Assembly: GCF_900142525.1 (NCBI RefSeq)
Contig: NZ_FRBD01000001.1
Location: forward strand, 1-64,000
Direction of reading: 5' to 3'
Source of the DNA: Xylanibacter ruminicola
GTDB taxonomy: Bacteria; Bacteroidota; Bacteroidia; Bacteroidales; Bacteroidaceae
DNA: 64,000 nt
Part shown: one piece after another, positions 28,816 through 37,883 of the stretch
Numbering within the stretch: the stretch's first letter is position 1
Layout: each line of letters begins with the position of its first letter
The notes under the pieces: generated by a model
Seen by the model: the letters and a program-made list of their open reading frames with translations, nothing else
What the model was told of the DNA's origin: nothing
Database searches by the model: none
Position numbers and translations under genes: made by a program

Positions 28816-31719
28816 TTAATATCCAAACACTTCTTCAACTGTCAATCGTTTGATTGGGCCGAGGTTCTCGAGGAACTTCATGTCCAGCTGCTTCTCATCG
28901 CCCAGAATGATGTAGCGACAAGGCTTGTTAGCCATCGTCTCCTTCTCGAATTTCACAATGTCCTTCAGCTGAACCTTATCAAGATTCTTATAAACCAACT
29001 CATTAGTGCTGATATCGAGACCTAAACGCTCTGAAGTAAGATATGAGTAGAAGATGCTAGACTTGGTGGTACGCTCACTTGCCAATCGCTTGGTAACAGC
29101 ATCCTTAGCAATCTGGAATGCAGTTTCGCTGGCAGGCATCTCGTTCAGAATCTCATGGAAGTGATTCACGCAATCCACCATCTTATCGTTCTGAGTAATG
29201 ATATGAGTCATAAAGCTCTCCTTGCGATCCTTGTTGGCAGGAATGTAGTAGCGGGCATAAGCGTTATATGCCAAGCCACGGGCTTCACGCATCTCCTGGA
29301 ATACAATACCATTCATACCACCACCAAAATACTCATTGAACACATCAAGAACAGCAGCCTCTTCAGGATTCCAACTGCGGCCCTCGTTGTGATACTGGCG
29401 CATATAGATGTTCTTGGCATCGTAAGGTGCAATCATCACCTCGTTCTTATTGGCAATCTCGCGCAGATAAGGCTTATTCTGAGGTACATCAGCCAATTTC
29501 TTGGTTGTTTTGTGGTTTTTGTCAATCACGCTTACAATTTCTTTCTCGCTCATCGGACCGTAGTAAGCCACACGATGCTTCAAACCGTTCAGACCTTTCA
29601 GCAAGTCAATGAACACCTCAGGATTGGTCTCCTTCAACTGCTGCTCGCTCATCACGTCGCGCATAGCATTACGTGGACCATAGGTACCATAGTTATATAG
29701 AGCGTTGAACACACTTTCCTGACGCTTCTTCGAATCGCCACGACGCTTCAGTATCAGGTTTACCATATTGTCGTACGCCTCTTTGTCAACCTTAGCATTC
29801 TGAATCAGGTTCTCCATCAGAGCCAATGCCTGTGACATATTCTCGCTTAGTCCATACAGACTCACGCTCATGGTCTCTCCACTCACGCTGACGTTCCAAT
29901 CGCAAGCCAACTCATAGAATTTCTGCTTCAACTCTGCTGCAGAAAGTTTATCAGTGCCTAAATAGTCGATATAGTCAGAAGCGATATCATAGCGGTTGTC
30001 GGCACTCTTTCCGAAGTCGTAATAGAACACCAGTTCAAACAGACCATTATCCTGATTCTTAATATAGTACAGAGGCAGCTGCTTCTTGGTTTTCAGGGTT
30101 GCCATATCCTTCTTGAAGTCAACAAACTTAGGATGGATAGGCTCCACCTGTGAGTTCTGTATATCTTTCACGAACTGGCTCATCTGGTCGCGGTTAGCAG
30201 GAATCGGGGTGATAGCAGGCTTGTCTATCTTCTTCTGCGTAGAGTCAACACCCTGACGCTTGTAGATAGTTACATAACCATCTGTAAAGAAACGGTTAGC
30301 AAAATCTACCAACTGCTGCTTGGTAATCTTTGATATACGGTCCAGATAGTTTACTTCGTCCTTCCAGTCAATCTCATCGATAAAGGCATCAACAAACATA
30401 TCAGCGCGAGCCTCGTTATACTCCAGTCTCTGGTAGTAGTTGCGTTTCTTGTTGTTAACAATACTTGGCAACAGGTTATCGGGAAATTCTCCTTTCTTCA
30501 ATTTGTCAATCTGAGCAAACATCAGGTTCTTTACCTCGTCAAGGCTTTGCCCCTGCTTAGGTGTACCAAACAGAATAAAGCCACCATGATCGTGCATAAG
30601 TTGTGAACCTGCGCTGGCTCTCTGCACCTTCATTGTCTGGTTCAGGTTCAGATCAAACAGTCCTGCACGTCCGTTGCTCAGCACATCCTCCATCAGCTGT
30701 AAAGTATCAGCCTGCAGTTCGTTGGCCTTTTTAGCGCGCCAACCAATCCAAATCTGCTCTGCCTCAGGACCAACCACAGTGGTGTCCTTGGGCTGTGTGA
30801 GTGCTGGCAATGCAGGGAACACTGGCTGACGGACATCAGCGCCTGGTTTCCAACCCGAGAAGTACTTATCAATAATAGCGATAGTCTTATCAGGATCAAA
30901 ATCACCTGCCATACATATAGCTACATTGTTAGGACGATACCACTTATTGAAGTAATTCTTGATATTTGTAATCGAAGGATTCTTCAGGTGCTCCTGAGAG
31001 CCGAGAGTAGTCTGCAATCCATAAGGATGGTTAGGATAGAGCATCTTGCTGATAGCAGCAAAAAGCTTTCGTGAGTCCTTGGTCAAGCTTATATTGTACT
31101 CTTCGTAAACAGCCTCGAGCTCAGTGTGGAAACCACGGATCACCATATTCTGGAAACGGTCTGCCTGAATCTTGGCCCAATTTTCGATCTCGTTTGATGG
31201 GATATCTTCTGTATAGCATGTTACATCGTTGCTAGTGTATGCATTGGTACCATCAGCACCGATAGCAGCCATCAGTTTGTCGTACTCATTAGGGATGAAG
31301 TACTTAGCGGCCAACTGAGAAACCGAATCAATCTCGTGATAAGCCTGCTTACGAGCCTGAGGATCGGTCAATTTACGGTAAGCCTCGTAACGCTGCTCTA
31401 TCTCAGCCAGCAGAGGAGCCTCAGCTGCGGCATTGTTAGTACCAAACTGTTTGGTACCCTTAAACATCAGGTGCTCCAAGTAGTGAGCCAGACCTGTTGT
31501 TTCTGCAGGGTCATTCTTTGAACCCGTGCGTACAGCTATGTAGGTTTGAATACGTGGTTTCTCAGCATTCACCGAGAGGTATACCTTCAATCCATTATCC
31601 AAGGTGTAAATACGGGTTTTCATCATATCCCCTGGAACGGTCTCATACTTGTAATCCTTTGCCTGTGCACTCAGTCCAAATGCCACAGCGCAAATAGTAA
31701 TGAATAATTTAATTTTCAT
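28816..31719 (-). CDS. Secreted M16 (insulinase-like) zinc protease
   Basis: A 967-aa full-length two-half M16 protease. The signal peptide is [20 protein letters not shown]. The inverted zinc motif HYLEH lies at residues 79-83, with the third ligand Glu in [10 protein letters not shown] about 75 residues later. The second, inactive half begins near residue 520. M16 enzymes of this size act as peptidasomes on medium-length peptides in the periplasm. An extended frame begins at 31746, but the start at 31719 gives the signal peptide. A heptamer spacer (31733-31753) separates it from the DUF4954 gene upstream. Confidence 0.9.
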   Translation of the reverse strand: MKIKLFITICAVAFGLSAQAKDYKYETVPGDMMKTRIYTLDNGLKVYLSVNAEKPRIQTYIAVRTGSKNDPAETTGLAHYLEHLMFKGTKQFGTNNAAAEAPLLAEIEQRYEAYRKLTDPQARKQAYHEIDSVSQLAAKYFIPNEYDKLMAAIGADGTNAYTSNDVTCYTEDIPSNEIENWAKIQADRFQNMVIRGFHTELEAVYEEYNISLTKDSRKLFAAISKMLYPNHPYGLQTTLGSQEHLKNPSITNIKNYFNKWYRPNNVAICMAGDFDPDKTIAIIDKYFSGWKPGADVRQPVFPALPALTQPKDTTVVGPEAEQIWIGWRAKKANELQADTLQLMEDVLSNGRAGLFDLNLNQTMKVQRASAGSQLMHDHGGFILFGTPKQGQSLDEVKNLMFAQIDKLKKGEFPDNLLPSIVNNKKRNYYQRLEYNEARADMFVDAFIDEIDWKDEVNYLDRISKITKQQLVDFANRFFTDGYVTIYKRQGVDSTQKKIDKPAITPIPANRDQMSQFVKDIQNSQVEPIHPKFVDFKKDMATLKTKKQLPLYYIKNQDNGLFELVFYYDFGKSADNRYDIASDYIDYLGTDKLSAAELKQKFYELACDWNVSVSGETMSVSLYGLSENMSQALALMENLIQNAKVDKEAYDNMVNLILKRRGDSKKRQESVFNALYNYGTYGPRNAMRDVMSEQQLKETNPEVFIDLLKGLNGLKHRVAYYGPMSEKEIVSVIDKNHKTTKKLADVPQNKPYLREIANKNEVMIAPYDAKNIYMRQYHNEGRSWNPEEAAVLDVFNEYFGGGMNGIVFQEMREARGLAYNAYARYYIPANKDRKESFMTHIITQNDKMVDCVNHFHEILNEMPASETAFQIAKDAVTKRLASERTTKSSIFYSYLTSERLGLDISTNELVYKNLDKVQLKDIVKFEKETMANKPCRYIILGDEKQLDMKFLENLGPIKRLTVEEVFGY

Positions 31720-31732
31720 CGTAATATTTTTA

Positions 31733-31753
31733 TTATCAATTGTCAATTATCAA
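31733..31753. repeat. Heptamer spacer between the DUF4954 and M16 genes
   Basis: TATCAATTGTCAATTATCAATT contains three 7-bp units and overlaps the stop codon of the DUF4954 gene. Confidence 0.65.
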
Positions 31754-33612
31754 TTCTCATAGTCGATCTCGTGGTCGAGTTTCGATAGGAAGACATCGTA
31801 TACATCCTGGTCAACATCGCCCATCTGGAACTCCTTTTCGGCATCCTTTCGAATCTCTGCAATCCAGGCTCTGCGTGCCTTGACGTAATCCTCACGGATA
31901 CGCTCACATGCAGCCTCATTCAATTCTTCAAGCTGGTAGTAATCCAGAATCATCTGGTAGCTCCAAGCCCAACGGTAGTCGCTATAGTTATTATTAATCT
32001 CAGCAAATCGATCAAGAACCTGCTGGATATTGTCGATGACACCACTCTTGATATCATCAACTAGTCTCTGCTCCTCACTCTGTGGCAACAGCAATCCGCT
32101 CATGTCAATCCAGCGACCCTTGCCGATGTTCGAGGAAGGAGGAACGAGTAACGAGGATGGAGATATCTTCTGTTGACGCTTCAGCACAGCGCCCATATAG
32201 ATACGCAGGGCGATATCATAGTACTTCAAGCCCTTACGGAGTGATGACGCATTGATCACATATTCGTGGAAATTATAGGTAGAAACATTATCACCCGATG
32301 CCTCACGCAGAGCCTTTAGGATCTTGATACCCTCAACAATCTCGCCTACAGTGAATGGACTCAGCCAGTCGAAGTTGATGATACTCTTACGCGACTGCTT
32401 AGAACGCTTGTCACGCTTGGGCCATTTCTTGATATCACGATAGAGTCCAACGGTAGTAATATTACGTCCTGGCACCAGATAGCAATCGTCCCCATAGGCC
32501 ATCAGATAGCTGAAAGGCAGGTTTCTTGTATCTGGATGGTGCATCAGCTTACCAAAGCACACTGAAAAGGCACCAATAGTGGCTGGCATCAGGATATATG
32601 CACCTGAGGCGGTCTTAGAGCCACGCTCCAACCGGCCATAGTGCAGAGGTCCCATCTTATAGGCGTGATTCGAGAAGTTGGTGTTCGATCCTGCATTATA
32701 GAACGAAAATTCACCTCCAATCAGCAGCGAGCTCTTATGGTGCGATGCTGAGAATGGTCCACAGAATGCAGCACAAGCCTCACCATTGGCCATAAATGAG
32801 TTAGCAAAGAACAAGCTGGCTTCAGCAGTAAATCCGTTGGTTATCTGACAAGCCTCACCCACGAAGCAATCCTGCATCTTTACGCTGTTATTAATCGAGC
32901 AACCGTCGCAGATGATAGAATTCTCACAGATAACACCTGTACCGATAAATACAGGAGCATCCATTGACGACATGACGGTACATTCTGACAAACGTGCAGC
33001 GCCACTGATTTCACAATCACCCTTGATAATGGTGTTGGTGATGTCCTTGGCATTGATAATCTTAACGTTGTTACCGATATAACCGCGATCAGGACGCGAT
33101 ACACGCAGCTCATCCTCAATCATCTGCTGCAAAGCCTGCTTAAGACTCTTATCGTTATTGTGCTTCACCATAAACGAAGCCAACTGACTGTTCAACTCGC
33201 GGAAGATGGTTACATTGCCATCACCCATCTCATTAAGCACCGAGATGACTGAACCTTCACCATAAGTGGCGTCATCAGTTGTCTCCAACGTACATATATT
33301 CGAGATGTAGCAATCGTTACCAATGGTATAGTTGTTGATGTAGTTACCAATCTTCTCAATCAAGCAGTCGTTTCCAACAGTTACATTGCGCAATGTGGCA
33401 TCATTGATACCAGAGTGCTTAGTAAAGCCTTTACTCACCTCGACCATTTTGTTGAATGCTCCTAAGCGGATATCTCCATAGAACATCACGCGATGGAAAT
33501 TGTAAGGTTTAAAGTTTTCGTCGACTAATACACGCTGCCAGTCTTCAGCCCAGCATACATTGTTCTCCAAAACATCAATCTCGTTTTGGGTTAGTTGTCT
33601 GTAATTACTCAT
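31750..33612 (-). CDS. DUF4954 left-handed beta-helix protein
   Basis: A 620-aa Bacteroidetes family protein. Residues about 60-300 show repeated hexapeptides (IGNNVKIINAKDITNTIIKG, then VFIGTGVICENSIICDGCSI), the pattern of a left-handed parallel beta-helix as in sugar-nucleotide acyltransferases. The C-terminal half is helical. A sugar-phosphate or acyl-transfer role is only an inference. It overlaps the hflX stop codon by 8 nt, so it is coupled to hflX. The 4 x 7-bp array at 32131-32158 encodes the SSLLVPPSS-like linker in the C-terminal half. Confidence 0.75.
   Translation of the reverse strand: MSNYRQLTQNEIDVLENNVCWAEDWQRVLVDENFKPYNFHRVMFYGDIRLGAFNKMVEVSKGFTKHSGINDATLRNVTVGNDCLIEKIGNYINNYTIGNDCYISNICTLETTDDATYGEGSVISVLNEMGDGNVTIFRELNSQLASFMVKHNNDKSLKQALQQMIEDELRVSRPDRGYIGNNVKIINAKDITNTIIKGDCEISGAARLSECTVMSSMDAPVFIGTGVICENSIICDGCSINNSVKMQDCFVGEACQITNGFTAEASLFFANSFMANGEACAAFCGPFSASHHKSSLLIGGEFSFYNAGSNTNFSNHAYKMGPLHYGRLERGSKTASGAYILMPATIGAFSVCFGKLMHHPDTRNLPFSYLMAYGDDCYLVPGRNITTVGLYRDIKKWPKRDKRSKQSRKSIINFDWLSPFTVGEIVEGIKILKALREASGDNVSTYNFHEYVINASSLRKGLKYYDIALRIYMGAVLKRQQKISPSSLLVPPSSNIGKGRWIDMSGLLLPQSEEQRLVDDIKSGVIDNIQQVLDRFAEINNNYSDYRWAWSYQMILDYYQLEELNEAACERIREDYVKARRAWIAEIRKDAEKEFQMGDVDQDVYDVFLSKLDHEIDYEN
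32131..32158 (+). repeat. 4 x 7-bp CGAGGAA array inside the DUF4954 gene
   Basis: CGAGGAA, GGAGGAA, CGAGTAA and CGAGGAT stand in tandem on the plus strand (the gene is on the minus strand). It is the same heptamer as in clpB. Confidence 0.8.
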
Positions 33613-34936
33613 AATCTTGATATAAAAAATCGTTATAGGGATATTTTTGAACATGAAGTTCGCGGACACGCTTATAGAGTGTCTCACGAAGCTCATCTAT
33701 GTTTTCTTTCTGACGGGCGGAGATAAACATACACTCGAGATAGTGATGGTTCTCGCCAGTACGAGCCATCCAAGTCTTCTCAAGGTCCTCGAGCGAGATA
33801 TTCTCCTTGGTTGGGGCGGTGAGATCGTCCTCCTCCTGTGGGGTCCATGTATAGGCATCAATCTTATTGAATACCAACATGGCAGGTTTATCGGCACATC
33901 CCAGTTCCTTCAAAGTCTCCTCTACCACATGTATCTGATCCTCAAAGTCAGGATGACTAATATCTACCACATGTACCAACAGGTCAGCCTCGCGTACCTC
34001 ATCAAGAGTACTCTTGAAGCTCTCCACCAAATCTGATGGCAATTTACGGATAAAACCTACAGTATCAGCCAACAAGAATGGCAGATTGTCGATGGTCATT
34101 TTTCTAACCGTGGTATCGAGTGTGGCAAAGAGTTTGTTCTCAGCAAACACCTCACTCTTAGCCAGCAGATTCATCATAGTTGATTTACCCACATTGGTGT
34201 AGCCAACCAAAGCCACACGAATCAAGCGACCACGATTCTTACGCTGAGTTGTCTTCTGCTTATCAATCTCAGCCAAGCGCTGTTTCAACAGCGTGATACG
34301 CTGCAGGATGATTCGACGGTCCATCTCTAACTGGGTTTCACCTGGACCACGAAGACCTACTGAGCCTTTACCACCGCCAGAACCTGATCCACCACCTTGG
34401 CGTTCCAGGTGCGTCCACAATCTCTGCAGTCGTGGTAGCATATATCTGTGCTGTGCCAACTCTACTTGGGCCTTAGCCTCAGCCGTTTGAGCACGCATGG
34501 CAAAGATATCAAGAATCAGCGAGGTACGATCCAAGATCTTCACCTGCAGTTCCTTCTCGATATTACGCATCTGCTTGGCTGATAACTCATCATCGAAGAT
34601 GACCATACCCACAGGCTGTGGAGCATTGGTCTCATCGAGCAGTCCCTCAGCAAAGAGCGATGCATCCTGTGCATCCAGCCATTCATCATAGGCATCCTGA
34701 CACTTCTTGATATATTCCTTAATCTCAAGCAGCTTTCCGCTTCCTACGTATGTAGTTTGACTGGGGCCACCTACCTTTTGGGTAAACCTTTTAACAGTTA
34801 CAGCTCCTGCGGTATCAGCCAGGAACTCCAACTCGTCCAGATATTCTTTTGTCTTAGCCTCGTTCTGCTCTTTGGTAATCAATCCTACCAACACAGCAGT
34901 CTCAGCTTTGGCTTCTGATATTACAAATTCTTTCAT
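33605..34936 (-). CDS. hflX: GTPase HflX
   Basis: A 443-aa ribosome-splitting GTPase. The N-terminal glycine-rich HflX domain contains YVGSGKLLEI and VIFDDELSAKQMRNIEKEL. A Gly/Ser-rich loop (GGGSGSGGGKGSVGLRGPGETQLE) precedes the G domain with G1 GYTNVGKST, G3 DTVGF and G4 NKID. Start 34936 was chosen because homologues begin at MKEFVISE. The -7 box ends 10 nt before that ATG, so the mRNA would have almost no leader. Confidence 0.95.
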   Translation of the reverse strand: MKEFVISEAKAETAVLVGLITKEQNEAKTKEYLDELEFLADTAGAVTVKRFTQKVGGPSQTTYVGSGKLLEIKEYIKKCQDAYDEWLDAQDASLFAEGLLDETNAPQPVGMVIFDDELSAKQMRNIEKELQVKILDRTSLILDIFAMRAQTAEAKAQVELAQHRYMLPRLQRLWTHLERQGGGSGSGGGKGSVGLRGPGETQLEMDRRIILQRITLLKQRLAEIDKQKTTQRKNRGRLIRVALVGYTNVGKSTMMNLLAKSEVFAENKLFATLDTTVRKMTIDNLPFLLADTVGFIRKLPSDLVESFKSTLDEVREADLLVHVVDISHPDFEDQIHVVEETLKELGCADKPAMLVFNKIDAYTWTPQEEDDLTAPTKENISLEDLEKTWMARTGENHHYLECMFISARQKENIDELRETLYKRVRELHVQKYPYNDFLYQDYE

Positions 34937-34945
34937 ATTTGGGCA

Positions 34946-34953
34946 CAAAATTA
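34946..34953 (-). promoter_or_regulatory. Predicted -7 box of hflX
   Basis: TAATTTTG on the minus strand, only 9 nt before the ATG at 34936. Confidence 0.4.
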
Positions 34954-35027
34954 AGCAAATATCTTTGTGAGAAGAAAAAATCTGTGTTAATCCGTGTTAA
35001 TCCGTGCCTAAAAAAAATAATTCGTTG

Positions 35028-35035
35028 TATTTTTG
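35028..35035 (+). promoter_or_regulatory. Predicted -7 box of nagB
   Basis: TATTTTTG on the plus strand, 37 nt before ATG 35073. A 10-bp tandem repeat (TGTTAATCCG twice, 34984-35003) lies just upstream. Confidence 0.5.
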
Positions 35036-35072
35036 CACGGAAATTAAGAACCAAACTTAAAACAAATAGATT

Positions 35073-35867
35073 ATGAGAGTAATTATTCAGAATGACTATC
35101 AGAAGATGTCACAGTGGGCCGCAAACCACGTTATTGAGCGTATCAACGAGTTCAACCCAACACCAGACCACAAGTTTGTGCTGGGTCTCCCTACAGGTTC
35201 ATCGCCAGTTGGCATGTATAACGCACTGGTAGAGGCTAATCGTGCAGGAAAGGTTTCTTTCAAGAATGTAATCACATTTAATATGGACGAGTATGTAGGT
35301 CTGCCAGAGACTCACCCTGAGAGCTACCACGCTTTCATGGCTCGCAACCTGTTCGACCACATCGACTGCCCAAAGGAGAACATCCACATCCTGAATGGTA
35401 ATGCTGCCGACCTGCAGGCCGAGTGCAAGCACTACGAGGAGATGATTCAGGAAGCAGGTGGTATCGACCTGTTTATCGGAGGTATCGGCCCTGATGGTCA
35501 CATTGCCTTCAACGAGCCAGGTTCTTCTCTGCGTTCAAGAACACGTATGAAGACTCTGACTACCGACACACGTATTGCCAATAGCCGTTTCTTTGGCGGC
35601 AAGCCCGAGAATGTGCCCGCTCATGCACTTACCGTTGGTGTAGGCACTGTGATGGATGCTCGCGAAGTGATGATTCTGGTAAACGGTCATGGTAAGGCAC
35701 GCGCTATGCAGGCTGCTGTTGAGGGGGCTGTTAACCATATGTGGACTATCTCAGCTCTGCAGATGCACGAGCATGGCATCATCGTAAGCGATGAGGAGGC
35801 TGCCGACGAGTTGAAGGTTTCAACCTATAAGTATTTCAAGGATATCGAAAGCGACCAGTTGCTGTAA
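35073..35867 (+). CDS. nagB: Glucosamine-6-phosphate deaminase
   Basis: A 264-aa protein, full NagB length. It converts glucosamine-6-phosphate to fructose-6-phosphate and ammonia, the entry of amino sugars into glycolysis. [15 protein letters not shown] holds the phosphate-binding loop, NMDEYVGL the catalytic Asp, and [19 protein letters not shown] the active-site His/Glu region. Only 2 nt separate its stop codon from the GH97 start. Confidence 0.96.
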   Translation: MRVIIQNDYQKMSQWAANHVIERINEFNPTPDHKFVLGLPTGSSPVGMYNALVEANRAGKVSFKNVITFNMDEYVGLPETHPESYHAFMARNLFDHIDCPKENIHILNGNAADLQAECKHYEEMIQEAGGIDLFIGGIGPDGHIAFNEPGSSLRSRTRMKTLTTDTRIANSRFFGGKPENVPAHALTVGVGTVMDAREVMILVNGHGKARAMQAAVEGAVNHMWTISALQMHEHGIIVSDEEAADELKVSTYKYFKDIESDQLL

Positions 35868-35869
35868 TA

Positions 35870-37816
35870 ATGAGAAAATTCTTTATATCGATATTCATGG
35901 CGTCATCAGTCCTTTGCTGGGCTGATGACGTTCGTGTTTCATCACCCGATGGTAATCTGGTGGTGACTGTAAGTGATGCTGGGGGCCGACTGGTTTATTC
36001 AGCTACTCTTGGTAACAAACAGATGTTAGCTCCTTCTGCCTTAGGACTGCAAACTAGCCTCGGAGACTTAACGAAAGAACTGACAATTTACGAGAGTCAG
36101 GCATCGACAATCAACAGTTCATATCAGATGCGTGGCACCAAAGCATCATCGAACACATATAACGCCAACACACTGTTGCTGAAAGTACGTAACAAGGATG
36201 GTGTAAAGTTCAGAATGCAGTTCCAGGTATCAAACAATGATATCGCCTTCCGTTATCTGATGACTCGTCAGACCATCAAGCGTAGAGAATACAAACGTGT
36301 TCGGATTCTTTCAGAACTCAGCAGCTTCAACTTCGCTGATGGCACAACAACTTTTATCTCGCCACAGATTGGTCCTGAAACAGGTTGGGAACAGACCAAG
36401 CCGTCTTACGAGGAAGAATACTCTAACGATGCCCCAATGAACAAAGCATCGCAGTATGGACATGGATACATTTTCCCAGCCCTGTTCCACCTGCCTAATG
36501 GTTGGGCGTTGGTTAGTGAAACAGGAGTAAGCGGAGGCTATTGCGGTTCACACCTCTCTGATTATCAGGTCGGTAGTGGTTTCACCGTAACCTACCCTGA
36601 CAAGGGCGAGAACAATGGTTTTGGAACAGAGTTTGCAGCTATTCCGCTTCCTGGCGAGACACCTTGGCGCACCATTACCTTAGGAGAGACATTGAAGCCC
36701 ATTGTAGAGACAACCATTTCGTACGATGTAGTGGAGCCACGTTACAACGCTTCTACCAATTACAAGCCAGGCCGCTACACATGGAGTTGGCTTCTGTGGC
36801 AGGATAACTCTGTAAACTACGACGACCAGGTAAAATTCATCGACCTGGCCTCAACCATGGGATTTGAGTACTGCCTCGTCGACAACTGGTGGGACACTCA
36901 GATTGGTCGCGATCGTATAGAAGAACTATCTAGATACGCCCAGTCTAAAGGCGTCAATCTACTTCTGTGGTATAACAGCAACGGATTCTGGAACGATGCT
37001 CCACAAACCCCACGCAACTGCATGAACACAGCCATTGCTCGCGAACGCGAGATGAAATGGCTGCAGAGCATTGGCGTAAAGGGAATCAAGGTCGACTTCT
37101 TTGGAGGCGACAAACAGCAGACTATGCAACTCTACGAAGACATTCTGACTGATGCCAACCGCTATGGACTGCAGGTAGTGTTCCATGGTTGCACCATGCC
37201 TCGTGGTTGGGAGCGCATGTATCCTAACTTTGTGGCCTCAGAGGCCGTTCTGGCTTCAGAGAACCTGTTCTTTGGCGAAGGCGCAACCATTCGAGAGGGT
37301 TTCGACCTCACACTGCATCCATTCTGTCGTAACGCCACAGCCTCGATGGACTGGGGAGGCATCATTATGAATAAGTATATGAGCCGCGACAACAAGAGTC
37401 GCCATACCCGCAAAACCACTGATATCTTCGAGTTAGCATCAGGCATCACTATGCAGACATCAGTTCAGTGCGTAGCTATGCAGCCCAACAATCTCAACGA
37501 GTTGCCTCAGTTTGAGATGGACTACCTGCGCCAGTTGCCCACCACTTGGAGCGAGACTCGTTTCATCGACGGCTATCCTGGCAAGTATGTTGTTCTGGCT
37601 CGTAAGGCCACCAATGGTCATTGGTACATAGCAGGCCTCAACGCTCAAAAAGAGCCTATCAACCTTTCTATCAATCTGAGCGATTTTGAAAGCAATTTGT
37701 CAAAAGTGCTCATCGACAATAAAAAAGGACAGCCTGTTCAGACTGCCCTTAAGACTGATAAGACAGGAAAGGTAAAAGTAACTATCCAGCCTAATGGTGG
37801 ATTGGTTATTTATTAA
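35870..37816 (+). CDS. Exported GH97 alpha-glycosidase, probably retaining
   Basis: A 648-aa enzyme. The signal peptide (MRKFFISIFMASSVLCWA) is followed by the GH97 N-terminal beta-sandwich (about 20-270), a central TIM barrel (YTWSWLLWQDNSVNYDDQVKFID; GFEYCLVDNWWD) and a C-terminal beta domain. IKVDFFGGDKQQ has an Asp where retaining GH97 alpha-galactosidases carry the nucleophile, which favours alpha-galactosidase over the SusB-type inverting alpha-glucosidase; this comes from memory of the family. Co-transcribed with nagB. Confidence 0.88.
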   Translation: MRKFFISIFMASSVLCWADDVRVSSPDGNLVVTVSDAGGRLVYSATLGNKQMLAPSALGLQTSLGDLTKELTIYESQASTINSSYQMRGTKASSNTYNANTLLLKVRNKDGVKFRMQFQVSNNDIAFRYLMTRQTIKRREYKRVRILSELSSFNFADGTTTFISPQIGPETGWEQTKPSYEEEYSNDAPMNKASQYGHGYIFPALFHLPNGWALVSETGVSGGYCGSHLSDYQVGSGFTVTYPDKGENNGFGTEFAAIPLPGETPWRTITLGETLKPIVETTISYDVVEPRYNASTNYKPGRYTWSWLLWQDNSVNYDDQVKFIDLASTMGFEYCLVDNWWDTQIGRDRIEELSRYAQSKGVNLLLWYNSNGFWNDAPQTPRNCMNTAIAREREMKWLQSIGVKGIKVDFFGGDKQQTMQLYEDILTDANRYGLQVVFHGCTMPRGWERMYPNFVASEAVLASENLFFGEGATIREGFDLTLHPFCRNATASMDWGGIIMNKYMSRDNKSRHTRKTTDIFELASGITMQTSVQCVAMQPNNLNELPQFEMDYLRQLPTTWSETRFIDGYPGKYVVLARKATNGHWYIAGLNAQKEPINLSINLSDFESNLSKVLIDNKKGQPVQTALKTDKTGKVKVTIQPNGGLVIY

Positions 37817-37847
37817 GAGGTAAAAGTATTTATCTCCTCCACCCTAT

Positions 37848-37869
37848 CCCCTCCTCCCATGAGGAGGGG
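37848..37869. terminator. GC-rich palindrome after the GH97 gene
   Basis: CCCCTCCTC-ccat-GAGGAGGGG followed by AATTCTTTT. The arms are identical to those at 4559-4580. It lies between the convergent GH97 and GH35 genes. Confidence 0.6.
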
Positions 37870-37883
37870 AATTCTTTTCCACT

